In this document: one piece after another, positions 44,401-52,192 of the stretch
Layout: each line of letters opens with the position of its first letter
How positions within the stretch are numbered: the stretch's first letter is position 1
Source of the DNA: Caldilineaceae bacterium
GTDB lineage: Bacteria > Chloroflexota > Anaerolineae > Caldilineales > Caldilineaceae
DNA length: 64,000 nucleotides
Assembly: GCA_020846635.1 (NCBI GenBank)
Contig: JADLDO010000007.1
Location: 28,143 to 92,142 of the forward strand
Reading direction: 5' to 3'
The notes under the pieces: model-generated
The model's input: the letters and a program-made list of their open reading frames with translations, nothing else
What the model was told of the DNA's origin: nothing
The model's database searches: none
Program-made: the position numbers and the translations under genes

Positions 44401-45832
44401 GCGCTGGTACGCCGCCATTTTGCGTTGGATCGCTCACGCGTGCCAAGAGGGCATAGCCACCGGGCGCTAGCCAAAGCTCACCGGCAAGAACCGCGCGGTC
44501 ACTTCCCTGATCTGCCAAAATCCAGCCATCGAGATTCACCGGCACACTCTCCCCATTGTAAATCTCGATCCATTCGCCTAGATCATCGCCCACCGCTGCG
44601 GGGTTAGCCATGATCTCGCTCAAGAGGAGGCGCGGCGGGATGGCGGGCGGCACTGTTGACAAAGGGGTGGCGGTGGGCATGGGTTCCGGCGGTGGGATGT
44701 AGGGCGCGCCGGGGCTGCCCAAATCTCCAGCAGAACCGGGCCAGGGTGCATGGGCGGTTGCCCAAGTGGCAGCGGCATCAAAGCCGGTGCGCTCCAGGCT
44801 GGCCCCGGTCGAGATGTTGAATGTGCCATCACCCCAAACCAACTGATCCACGACCAGCCCCCAAGGGGTCACAAGCAGCAGCTCGTCCTGCTCATTGGCA
44901 AGCTGTAGCCCCGTATAGCCCATTTGCACCACTACACCGCCATTCAGTGCCGGGTCGTTCGTGCGCGCCAAGAGGGCATAGCCGCCAGGAGGCAGCCACA
45001 GTTCGCCGCTGAGAATGGCCTGATCTGTATCCTGGTCGCGCAAACGCCAGCCATCCAGGTTGACGGGTACGGTGTCACCATTATAGAGTTCGATCCACTC
45101 GCCCATTTCATCACTCGCCGCACGAGGGTCGGCCATGATTTCGCTGAGAAAGAGGCGCGGCGGAATCGTTGGCGGGGGTGTGGGCGATGGGGGGAGCGGC
45201 GTGGGTGTGGGAGGTGGACGATAGGGCGCACCAGGGCTGCCGAGATCACCTGCGGAACCGGGCCAGGGTGAATGCGCCACCACCCACGGCGCAGCGGGGG
45301 AAGGAGCCGAGCGTTCCAAACTGGCTCCATCATGTGCTGTTAGTTCTGTCCCTTCACCCCAAGCCACGCTATCTTCGATTTCGTTTTCAGGAGTATGCAG
45401 GCTTAACCGTTCGCTTTGGTTGGCTAGGGTGATCTGGGTGTAGATCGCGGCGGGTTGTACGCCGCCATTCTGGGCAGGGTCCTGCTGGCGCGCCAGGATG
45501 AGATAGCCACCAGGGGGAATCCACAGCTCGAAGGGGAAAACATGCTCGCCACCACCCTGGTTGGTGAGGCTCCAGAATTGGAGATTGACGGCTTCGCTGC
45601 TGAGATTGAATAGTTCGATCCACTCGCCCATCTCGTCGCCTACGGCGTGGGGCGCTGGGTGAACTTCGCTGATGATCAAACGGGGAGGGATGGAAGGCTG
45701 CGCCCAGGCGGACAAGTGACCGCTGAACCAGAGCAGCAGCCCCGCAAGCAAGAAGCCAAGAGCAGGCGCGCGCCCACTTCGACCCTGTGCGGACGATACC
45801 AGGACGAAGTGCAGACGCACCCCGTATCGCAT
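41474..45832 (-). CDS. Giant secreted lamin-tail-domain (LTD) protein with PHP-like and OB-fold regions
   Basis: A 1452-residue exported protein; signal about 1-44. Three close LTD repeats (about 48-205, 222-380, 397-555) each contain a DEMGEWIELYN-type strand, PPGGYALLAR and the segment WPGSAGDLGSPGAPY, joined by Pro/Thr linkers. A diverged fourth LTD (about 590-760), a PHP-like region (LDFTAIADSDRAPAD near 815), a fifth LTD (about 1067-1185, INEVLPAPGTDHNGDGQ) and a C-terminal OB-fold segment of the kind found in secreted nucleases (ITEFTGQVIVPPG, GIQVYL) follow. No nuclease catalytic motif was seen. The role is probably in surface structure or nucleic-acid/matrix binding. GAAGGAG lies 7 nt before the ATG. 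Confidence 0.88.
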   Translation of the reverse strand: MRYGVRLHFVLVSSAQGRSGRAPALGFLLAGLLLWFSGHLSAWAQPSIPPRLIISEVHPAPHAVGDEMGEWIELFNLSSEAVNLQFWSLTNQGGGEHVFPFELWIPPGGYLILARQQDPAQNGGVQPAAIYTQITLANQSERLSLHTPENEIEDSVAWGEGTELTAHDGASLERSAPSPAAPWVVAHSPWPGSAGDLGSPGAPYRPPPTPTPLPPSPTPPPTIPPRLFLSEIMADPRAASDEMGEWIELYNGDTVPVNLDGWRLRDQDTDQAILSGELWLPPGGYALLARTNDPALNGGVVVQMGYTGLQLANEQDELLLVTPWGLVVDQLVWGDGTFNISTGASLERTGFDAAATWATAHAPWPGSAGDLGSPGAPYIPPPEPMPTATPLSTVPPAIPPRLLLSEIMANPAAVGDDLGEWIEIYNGESVPVNLDGWILADQGSDRAVLAGELWLAPGGYALLARVSDPTQNGGVPAQMGYSGLQLANQADELILITPWGVPVDQLIWGEGTLKISNGASLERTSFEPAATWTTAHAPWPGSAGDLGSPGAPYTAPPAQPTPTASATAMPSPTALPIGWGRRLQPSPLIIAQVYAEGSDQEYIVLRNSSDAAIALAGWRLGDAEVPGDREGLMFLPESVVLSPGASWIVARSASTFRAIWGRAPDAEWGNSDPALPQLLPDTTLAAGEMALADEGDELLLFDPDGAVADAVAWKDGSYANLGLAGHLDMPSRTALFQAPGAPYPTVSDLRHRFMLLPPDPFGTFSLPSLPAHSPVALDGGMIAQWGSLGAASTFSPGGTMPPHILLAAAGALGLDFTAIADSDRAPADMVVSAQSSGPVALPAWRWHHPEGHQAIVYSEITASLLGWGELYDFLAKENVLAQLPPQIGYASQRTPLLTADNVSAPGNLADLQALWQSLEMPLLPAGNSTPPLPGASVLAPHYTGLAATDSNASALLDALGQRRGWLTSSPGLWLTLHTEGGEWMGSTVAPAKELTLHIAYGDSSSTGAGLALWQDDQIVRQLDLPPTDGRWTLTLPAAPGTMLYAVATQLDGDFAITAPIFVAPAAGGAVLINEVLPAPGTDHNGDGQVNSDDEFIELFNSGSAPLSLAGYSLGDAASATGSRRFTFGSDRFIGAGERLLLWRANSGLSLNDDGDFLDLLDANGTQVDRLAWEQRDAGASLSRIPDGGDWQSRTPPTPGHANQPFPPPEPTTPPEPDPPPVDPTDVGDPQSPNFGQATGPPGSVALAKLRGLETITEFTGQVIVPPGLFPSAIYVADAALDANGVPMPTAGLGIQVYLRAGEFMPMQEGDWLLVRGGVVKSFRGEMEIQIEEPGQAWSFAPGTPLVPLPITVSEIGESLEGRLVSFSGLVTGWQGDSIFLGDPANPDAPPIRVTIRASLGWRRPYVQKGEQFQVTGIVGQFGKAAPWNDGYRVLLRFESDLVRVYSSEAAGR

Positions 45833-45976
45833 GGGGGATCTCCTTCGATGGAGGCTTCAAGGAAGCGACGGTGAAATTGAGCGTTCAATGGTCGTGCGAA
45901 AGGCTTTTGTGCTCGCGGCGGCTCCATTATGACACAGATTTGCCGACCAATGTTTTACAATATCCTGTCAAATGTA

Positions 45977-46034
45977 TTGGCATCTCGCCGCCCCTTGTGC
46001 CATACTAGCCATGTACTCACCTCATGAGTACATG
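45977..46034 (+). promoter_or_regulatory. Candidate promoter and perfect dyad operator upstream of modB
   Basis: TTGGCA (45977-45982) and CATACT (46001-46006) are 18 nt apart. Just downstream, CATGTACTCA (46010-46019) and TGAGTACATG (46025-46034) form a perfect 10-bp dyad with a 5-nt spacer, placed over the expected transcription start. It differs from the E. coli ModE box. The regulator is unknown. Confidence 0.55.
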
Positions 46035-46099
46035 ATCAAAATTCCTCAGCAGATGCATGAGGCAGAAACGTTGGCACTAGAGGATACTTACAGTCCATC

Positions 46100-46942
46100 A
46101 TGACGGGTGTTCCACTGGCAACATCCACGCCGCCACCCACTACCCGTTCGCGGTGGAGCACTCAGCAGCAGGCGATACTCCTATGGGTTTTGAGTCTGCC
46201 CTTGATCGCGTTCTTGCTGGTGCCGTTGGCAGCGCTGTTGTTGCGTCTTTCTCCCGCCGCGCTGTTGGCGCATCTGGTTCAGCCCCAGGTCGCCCAGGCG
46301 ATCGGTCTGAGCATGGCGACGACCAGCTTGACGCTGCTGATCACACTAATCGTTGGGACGCCTGTCGGCTATCTGCTGGGTCGCGGCGAATTTGGCGGGC
46401 GGCAGCTTCTGGATACGCTGATTGACTTGCCGATGGTGCTGCCGCCCGCCGTGGCGGGGATTGCGCTGTTATTGGCCTTTGGGCGGCGGGGACTCTTTGG
46501 GCAATATCTGAACGAAGTGGGAATCACCATCGCCTTCACACAAACAGCAGTGGTCATGGCGCAGCTTTTTGTGGCTGCGCCTTTCTATGTAAAGGCAGCG
46601 GCGGCGGGGTTTTCGGCAATTGACCGGGAACTGGAGCAAGCCGCAGCGTTGGATGGCGCAAGCGGATGGCAGGTCTTCCGGCTGATTACGCTGCCGATGG
46701 CACGTACGGCGTTGTTGGGGGGAGCGGTGATGACCTGGGCGCGGGCCTTAGGAGAATTTGGGGCGACGATCATTTTCGCGGGCAATTTTCCGGGGCGCAC
46801 ACAGACAATGCCTTTGGCGATCTATTTGGGTTTTGAGCTTGATTTGAATATCGCCCTCACGCTGGCTGTGATCTTGCTGGCGGCGTCGTTCTTAGTCTTG
46901 CTGGTGGTCAAGGGGTTGTTGGGTCAGCAGGTACGGCTTTAG
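46100..46942 (+). CDS. modB: Molybdate ABC transporter permease
   Basis: A 280-residue permease with five to six helices. ModB-type features are VGTPVGYLLGRGEFGGR, LPPAVAGIALLLAFGRRG, the EAA loop LEQAAALDGASGWQVFRLIT and the signature ARALGEFGATIIFAGNFPG. It imports molybdate (possibly tungstate) with ModA and ModC, neither of which is encoded in the window. Molybdate supply would serve the CoxL-type enzyme at the other end of the window. The protein extends about 20 residues N-terminally before the first helix, and the start codon has no strong ribosome site. Confidence 0.92.
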   Translation: MTGVPLATSTPPPTTRSRWSTQQQAILLWVLSLPLIAFLLVPLAALLLRLSPAALLAHLVQPQVAQAIGLSMATTSLTLLITLIVGTPVGYLLGRGEFGGRQLLDTLIDLPMVLPPAVAGIALLLAFGRRGLFGQYLNEVGITIAFTQTAVVMAQLFVAAPFYVKAAAAGFSAIDRELEQAAALDGASGWQVFRLITLPMARTALLGGAVMTWARALGEFGATIIFAGNFPGRTQTMPLAIYLGFELDLNIALTLAVILLAASFLVLLVVKGLLGQQVRL

Positions 46943-46962
46943 GCGTAGGAGAGTTTTTTGCG

Positions 46963-47436
46963 ATGGCGGCTTTGCGTGACCGGCTTGAGATTCGGCCTTT
47001 TGGCGTGGGTGACCAGGAGGCGGCAAAGCAGTTGGTGGTGATGGGGCTGGGCGAGCGTTGGGGGTGGATTGACCCGACGCTGAACCCTGACCTCAACGAT
47101 ATTGCGACCACCTACCAGACAGGTATTTTTCTTGTCGGCTATCTCGATGATCGCCTGGTCGCCACCGGGGCGCTGCTGCCCGAGGTGACGCCTGGGGGCA
47201 TTGATGCGCTGCGCGTGGTGCGGATGTCGGTGCGCGCAGATTTGCGGGGGCAGGGAATCGGGCGCCGGATGCTGGATGCGCTGCTCGACTATGCCCGCGT
47301 CACCGGCTGTCGCCACATTGTTTTGGAGACAACCTCCACTTGGATCGATGCAGTGCGCTTTTATACTCGCTATGGTTTCCAAGTGGTGGAGGAGCGAGAC
47401 GGAGAAACCCACATGACATTGGAGATAGGAAGCTAA
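46963..47436 (+). CDS. GNAT family N-acetyltransferase
   Basis: A 157-residue GNAT fold protein. The acetyl-CoA motif A is RADLRGQGIGRRMLDALLDYA at about 90-109 (R/Q-x-x-G-x-G/A), followed by FYTRYGFQVVEE in motif B. An AGGAG lies about 10 nt before the ATG. It starts 20 nt after modB and ends 3 nt before the next SDR, so the three are probably cotranscribed, although no functional link to molybdate is evident. Confidence 0.92.
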   Translation: MAALRDRLEIRPFGVGDQEAAKQLVVMGLGERWGWIDPTLNPDLNDIATTYQTGIFLVGYLDDRLVATGALLPEVTPGGIDALRVVRMSVRADLRGQGIGRRMLDALLDYARVTGCRHIVLETTSTWIDAVRFYTRYGFQVVEERDGETHMTLEIGS

Positions 47437-47439
47437 GAG

Positions 47440-48210
47440 ATGCGGCTGGAATCACAGGTTGCGATTGTTACGGGGGGAGGCCGGGGGATTGGCCGCGCGA
47501 TTGCCAAAGCGTTTGCCCAGGAAGGCGCGGCGGTGATCATCGCCGAGTTGGATGCTGACCGGGGGGAAGCCACGGCGCAAGAGATTGTGGCGGATGGAGG
47601 AACGGCGCGTTTTATTCAGACGCAAGTGGCAGACCGCGCCAACGTGGAAGCGATGGTACAGGCGACTGTAGCCGAGTTTGGGCGCATTGACATTCTGGTC
47701 AACAACGCGGCCATTCTGGGCGAAAATGGTCATGTGCTGGAGGTGAGCCAAGAGGTGTGGGATCGGGTGATCGCGGTCAATCAAACGGGGGCCTTTATCT
47801 GTTCGCAGGTAGCAGGGCGGGTGATGGCTGAGGCGCGACGCGGCAATATCATCAACATTGCTTCGGTGAACGCCTTTGTGCCTCAGCCCCGTTGTGTGGC
47901 CTATGGCGCGGCCAAAGCCGCGATTGTTGCCATGACTGTGCTGCTGGCTGGCGATCTTGCCCCCTATGGCATTCGCGCCAACGCTATTGCGCCGGGGCCG
48001 ATCCAGTCCAATTTGCCCGATGATACCGCGCCGCGGCCTTCGGAATCGACGTTATTGGGGCGCGCAGGGCTATCGAGCGAGATCGCCAGCGTCGCTGTCT
48101 TTCTGGCTTCGGACGACTCCAGCTATGTCAACGGGCAGTGCATCAAGGTGGATGGGGGCATGTTGAACAATGGCTATCGCATTTTTACGCTGGCACGTCC
48201 CCAACCCTGA
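47440..48210 (+). CDS. SDR family oxidoreductase, paralogue A
   Basis: A 256-residue classical SDR. Cofactor motif TGGGRGIG at 11-18, NNAA at 88-91, catalytic S142, Y155 and K159 (AYGAAKA). It is strikingly similar over its whole length to the SDR at 55197-55967, including PPIQS-type and SYVNGQ segments, so they are recent paralogues. NNAA in place of the usual NNAG is shared by both. It is 3 nt after the GNAT gene. Substrate unknown; a sugar or sugar-acid alcohol is likely given the surroundings. Confidence 0.92.
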   Translation: MRLESQVAIVTGGGRGIGRAIAKAFAQEGAAVIIAELDADRGEATAQEIVADGGTARFIQTQVADRANVEAMVQATVAEFGRIDILVNNAAILGENGHVLEVSQEVWDRVIAVNQTGAFICSQVAGRVMAEARRGNIINIASVNAFVPQPRCVAYGAAKAAIVAMTVLLAGDLAPYGIRANAIAPGPIQSNLPDDTAPRPSESTLLGRAGLSSEIASVAVFLASDDSSYVNGQCIKVDGGMLNNGYRIFTLARPQP

Positions 48211-48266
48211 AACTGTGAGCGTGTAGGAGTAGCGATGACCAAAGGGATAACCAAAGGAGGAGGTCA

Positions 48267-48575
48267 ATGGCAGTCTGCCAACATCTCAATCAGATAGAAG
48301 TGGTCACGCCGAGTGGCGACGGCTGTAAAGAGTGCCTCGAGATGGGTGATAGCTGGGTGCATCTGCGCCTCTGCATGAGCTGCGGTCATGTCGGCTGCTG
48401 TGACAGCTCGAAGAATAAGCATGCAACCAAGCACTTCAATTCGACCCACCATCCGATTATGATGTCGTATCAGCCTGGCGAGGAGTGGGGCTGGTGCTTC
48501 GTGGATCAAGGCTATTTCGAGTCACTTCCCACGATCATGGCACAGATGGGAATGCCTGCGCCTCCTGTGCGCTAG
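48267..48575 (+). CDS. UBP-type zinc finger protein
   Basis: A 102-residue protein consisting of one ZnF-UBP domain. The ligand pattern is CQHLNQI, CKECLEMG, LCMSCGHVGCCDSS, KNKHATKHF and HHPIM. In eukaryotes this domain binds the free C-terminal Gly-Gly of ubiquitin. Bacterial stand-alone copies exist but their role is not established; some bacteria carry ubiquitin-like proteins with such a tail. A strong AAAGGAGGAGG precedes the ATG. It is followed by 65 nt and then the convergent mannonate-dehydratase gene. Confidence 0.9.
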   Translation: MAVCQHLNQIEVVTPSGDGCKECLEMGDSWVHLRLCMSCGHVGCCDSSKNKHATKHFNSTHHPIMMSYQPGEEWGWCFVDQGYFESLPTIMAQMGMPAPPVR

Positions 48576-48640
48576 GCGCACCGACCGCTGCCCCACTCCT
48601 CTCCTATTCTGTTATCAAGGCGCTGTGATCAGGGCTGTCC

Positions 48641-49588
48641 TCAGCGGTAGACCGTCTGAATCAGCCCGCGCATATAGCCCACGGCAAAGGCCACCCCTCC
48701 CCATTGGGTCTGTTCGGGGGTGGCGAAGGTGGGCGTGTGATCCATCATGAAGGGGCCGTTGAAGCCGATATCGCGATAGACCTCCATCATGTGTACCATG
48801 TCCACCTGCCCCTCGTCCACAAAGACCTCACGGAAGTCGCGCGGGGTTCCCTGGATGTTGCGGAAATGCACATAGGTAATTTTGTCCAAGCCGCCGATGG
48901 TGCGGATCGCCTGTTCCACATCGGTTCCCATCTCTGCCACACAGCCCTGGCAAAAGAGCATGGCATTCGAGGGGCTAGGGCGCATGTTGAAGATTTGCAG
49001 ATAGTCTTCGATGCTGGAGACAATGCGCGCCGCACCCCCTAAAGGCTCCGGCAGCGGCGGATCATCGGGGTGGAGCGCCATGCGTACGCCTGATTGCTCG
49101 GCTACGGGGATCACCCGCTCTAAGAAGTACGCAAGGTTGGCGCGCAGCGTCTCTCCATCGATGACCTTTTCGGGGACATGCGGCGGGTTCTGCATGAGTT
49201 CGTCATAGTTAAAGGTGCTGTAGCGCACGCCGCCGCGCCCAATCGCCGAGGTGGTGCGGAAGTTGCCAATGGGCTTGAAGTTATAGCCCATCGTCGGGAT
49301 GCCCACCTCACCCAGGTTGCGTAAGATGGTACACCACGCCTCAATCTTTTCGTCCCGGTCTGGCTTGGCGAGGGTGATTTCGTCCCAGCCGTGGGTGGCT
49401 ACGTTATTGAGTTTGAGGCCATGCTTCTCGGCCAGTTTGCGCATCTGCCACCAATATTCGCTGCGGTCGACTCCGTCGCGCATATCCGGCCCAGGGTAGA
49501 TGGCAAGATAATCGACGCCAATGGCTTTATAGAAGGCGAGATTCTCGTCGTTGACCCGATCCCACCGTAGTTGTTCCTGTATATACAC
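48641..49588 (-). CDS. uxuA: Mannonate dehydratase (UxuA family)
   Basis: A 315-residue TIM-barrel protein of the UxuA/xylose-isomerase-like fold. Metal and catalytic motifs are MALHPDDPP, MLFCQGCVAEMG, YVHFRNIQG and MMDHTPTF. UxuA converts D-mannonate to 2-keto-3-deoxygluconate in glucuronate breakdown. The length is slightly short of E. coli UxuA (394), as in many bacterial short forms. The start is GTG. It follows the binding-protein gene by 54 nt and is the last gene of the LplABC-type operon, which suggests uptake of uronate-containing oligosaccharides. Confidence 0.88.
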   Translation of the reverse strand: MYIQEQLRWDRVNDENLAFYKAIGVDYLAIYPGPDMRDGVDRSEYWWQMRKLAEKHGLKLNNVATHGWDEITLAKPDRDEKIEAWCTILRNLGEVGIPTMGYNFKPIGNFRTTSAIGRGGVRYSTFNYDELMQNPPHVPEKVIDGETLRANLAYFLERVIPVAEQSGVRMALHPDDPPLPEPLGGAARIVSSIEDYLQIFNMRPSPSNAMLFCQGCVAEMGTDVEQAIRTIGGLDKITYVHFRNIQGTPRDFREVFVDEGQVDMVHMMEVYRDIGFNGPFMMDHTPTFATPEQTQWGGVAFAVGYMRGLIQTVYR

Positions 49589-49642
49589 GCCGCTTACTCG
49601 TTTCCTTGTATTTGCTTGGTCTGTTTTTATTGGCAGATCGCT

Positions 49643-51031
49643 TTAGACCGGGCGCGCCAATAGATCGTTGATGGCGGTTTCCAACTCGCCAAAGAAGGCG
49701 TCATCCGGCTGGCGCTCACCCAGGTAGACCAGATCGGTCATATTGCGGATGATCTGCTCCCATTCCAGCCCGCGATAGTTGGCCCCGATGCGATAGGGCA
49801 CTTGGCGAGAGAACTCATAGAATTGCAGTTGAATGAAGGGATCTTCCGCTGCTGGCCCAATTTCCTCCAATTCATTCGTGCGCCCGACCAGATAGCCAAT
49901 CTCATTTGCATTCAAATAGGCGAAGCGCGCATCGGAGAGCGCATAGGTCAGCTTGAAGCTCTCCAATTTGTGTTGCGATTGCGTTGTACCCGCGTGCGTG
50001 TTGAGGCTTGCTCCCCAGCCATTCGTATTGGGCCCTTCTGCCAGGCCAATGGCGCTCCAACGGAATCCACCTGTGCTGCCATCCTCCGGCCCAACCGCTT
50101 CACGTACCTGTTGGTTGGTGCCGCGTGAATTCACCATCAGCGGTAAGCGGCCCGCGGCAAAGAGGCCGATTGTGCCGCCTGTGCCGATGTTCGCGTCCAG
50201 GGGCATGACCTTGTCCTCTTGATAGAGCGCATGGGCAAAGCGGATCGAGCCTGTCCAGCCATCATCCATCACGGGGGACTGTGTGCCATCCTCGGTCAAT
50301 TCCCAGCCGCCAAAGGTGCGAATGGTGTTGATAATCATGGCGATGCTGTTGGTGGGCAGATGGAAACCATAGACCTCGCGCTCGTCCGGTTCGCCTGTGG
50401 CAAGAATATTGGCCCACTCGCGATATTGCTCCCAAGAGGTCGTGCTTACATCGGCGGGCACTTCAATGCCCGCGGCTTCCAGCATATCATGGTTGAGCCA
50501 AATATAGGCTTGACCTGGGTTGGCTGTCTTGGGCAGGCCATAGACCTTGTCGTTGGTGATGCAGGTGCCAATCACCATCGGCAGCCACTCGTCGCGGCTG
50601 ATGCCCTCCGATTCCATGAAGTCGTCGCACTCTTGGATCAGGCCAAAATGGACCGAGCGGCTGTGCTGCCAGTTCTTCTGGTCGGTAAACATATTGTCGC
50701 CCAATGTGTTGGAAGCCGCGAGCGTTTCAATCTTGGCCCAATACTCTGCTCCCGGAATCGGCTCCAACTGTACCTGGACGCCGGTCTCTTCGGTGAATTC
50801 GGCGGGACGTGTCACATAGATCGCTGCTTCGGCAGTCTCGCCACCCGCGCGCATGTGCAAGCGCAGGACAATCGGCTCTTCGCTGGGCGAACCGCTCTCG
50901 CCGCTGCCTGGAGCGGGCGCTCCTGCCGGTACGGCGCATGCCGCCAAGACCAGGGCTGCGCTGGCCGCGGCACCGCGCAAAAAGCCGCGACGCGAGAAGG
51001 CTGAAGATCGCAAAGGGGACGTGTTGGACAT
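49643..51031 (-). CDS. Extracellular solute-binding lipoprotein, Tat-exported
   Basis: A 462-residue family 1 sugar-binding protein. Tat signal FSRRGFLRGAAA and lipobox VLAAC (C32) are followed by a Gly/Ser/Pro linker. AGGAG lies upstream of the ATG. The last residues (GERQPDDAFFGELETAIN) are close to those of the binding protein at 29894 (GDAQPDDAFFEQASQTF), so the two are related. It is the second binding protein of this operon, placed after the LplB-type permease. Confidence 0.92.
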   Translation of the reverse strand: MSNTSPLRSSAFSRRGFLRGAAASAALVLAACAVPAGAPAPGSGESGSPSEEPIVLRLHMRAGGETAEAAIYVTRPAEFTEETGVQVQLEPIPGAEYWAKIETLAASNTLGDNMFTDQKNWQHSRSVHFGLIQECDDFMESEGISRDEWLPMVIGTCITNDKVYGLPKTANPGQAYIWLNHDMLEAAGIEVPADVSTTSWEQYREWANILATGEPDEREVYGFHLPTNSIAMIINTIRTFGGWELTEDGTQSPVMDDGWTGSIRFAHALYQEDKVMPLDANIGTGGTIGLFAAGRLPLMVNSRGTNQQVREAVGPEDGSTGGFRWSAIGLAEGPNTNGWGASLNTHAGTTQSQHKLESFKLTYALSDARFAYLNANEIGYLVGRTNELEEIGPAAEDPFIQLQFYEFSRQVPYRIGANYRGLEWEQIIRNMTDLVYLGERQPDDAFFGELETAINDLLARPV

Positions 51032-51137
51032 GATTTCTCCTCAAACTATTTGCCTGAAATTTGTAGAATAAGATTGGGGTGAATGGGTTGGTCAATGGAT
51101 TATACGGAGGTGTCGTTGTGTTCCGGCAGACCACTTA

Positions 51138-52103
51138 TTAAAAGATGCCCGGCAGATCCATACGCTTGGCGGTGCGGTCGGCAATGAGTACCATCACCAT
51201 GCCGATCAGCCCGTTAAAGAGGCCGGCGGCAGTGGTAAAGTCAAAGCGGGCGCGCTGGATGCCGACGCGATAGATGAAGGTTTCGATGATGTCTGCGGTG
51301 GATAGCACCATCGCATTTTGGAGGATAAAGATCTGCTCGAAGCCGACATTGAGGAAGAAGCCGATTTGCAGGATAAAGAGGGTGATGATGGTCGTCCGCA
51401 GCCCTGGCAGAGTGACATGGCGCATTAGCTGCCAGCGGTTGCCACCGTCCATAATCGCCGCTTCATAGAGCGTAGGATCGATTGACGAGATGGTCGCCAG
51501 ATAGATAACCGCCAGGAAGCCAGTCTCCTTGAGCAGTGATGAGATAAGCACAATGGGCACAAAATAGTTGGGCTGCTGGAAGAAGGCAATCTTTTCGGCT
51601 CCGGTCATGGCGATGAGATTGTTCACAAGCCCATTTGCCGGTGACAGCACAATGTAGAGGATCGCCCCGTAGATTACCCACGACATAAAATGGGGGGCAT
51701 AGACAATGGTCTGCAAAAAACGCTTGTAGCTGAGGTGGGTAATCTCATTGAGAAAGAGCGCGAGTAGGATGGGCGCAGGGAAGGCGATGAGCAATTTAAG
51801 GAGCGCAATCCAGACGGTGTTCCAGAGTACGCGCCCAAACGTGGGGTCTGAAAAGAGATCGGTGAAATGTTCGAGGCCAACCCAGGGACTGCCCCAAATG
51901 CCTGCAAGCGGCTTGAAATCCTTAAAGGCGATGACGCTGCCCGCGATAGGATAGAAGCGAAAGACAAGGAAGAAGAGGATGGGCGGCAGAAGCATCAAGT
52001 AGAGATAGCGATGATTCCACATCTGAACGCCCAGCTCGCGCCAATAGCCGCGCTTGGCAGCGCGGATCGGCCCTTTGACCTGAGAAACAGCAGAGGTTGC
52101 CAC
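51138..52103 (-). CDS. Oligosaccharide ABC transporter permease, LplB/YteP type
   Basis: A 321-residue permease with six helices. The N-terminal pattern LMLLPPILFFLVFRFYPIAG and AFKDFKPLAGIWGSPWVGLEH (in part) is typical of LplB/YteP. The EAA loop is LYEAAIMDGGNRWQLMRHVT. YteP works with YtcP and YtcQ in rhamnogalacturonan-oligosaccharide uptake in Bacillus. The start is GTG with AAGGAAAG upstream. It is separated from the upstream binding-protein gene by an 89-nt gap that holds a 13-bp hairpin. Confidence 0.93.
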   Translation of the reverse strand: MATSAVSQVKGPIRAAKRGYWRELGVQMWNHRYLYLMLLPPILFFLVFRFYPIAGSVIAFKDFKPLAGIWGSPWVGLEHFTDLFSDPTFGRVLWNTVWIALLKLLIAFPAPILLALFLNEITHLSYKRFLQTIVYAPHFMSWVIYGAILYIVLSPANGLVNNLIAMTGAEKIAFFQQPNYFVPIVLISSLLKETGFLAVIYLATISSIDPTLYEAAIMDGGNRWQLMRHVTLPGLRTTIITLFILQIGFFLNVGFEQIFILQNAMVLSTADIIETFIYRVGIQRARFDFTTAAGLFNGLIGMVMVLIADRTAKRMDLPGIF

Positions 52104-52140
52104 GGATAACTTTCCTTACCCTATATCTGACTTGCTTTCC

Positions 52141-52173
52141 CCTTGCCGGAAGCCGCAGTCGCTTCCGGCAAGG
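52141..52173 (-). terminator. Intra-operon hairpin after the LplA-type binding protein gene
   Basis: CCTTGCCGGAAGC (52141-52153) pairs perfectly with 52161-52173 around a 7-nt loop, without a T-tract. It sits between the binding-protein stop and the permease start, the same arrangement as at 29827-29869. Confidence 0.7.
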
Positions 52174-52192
52174 GGCGTGATATAACGAACGA

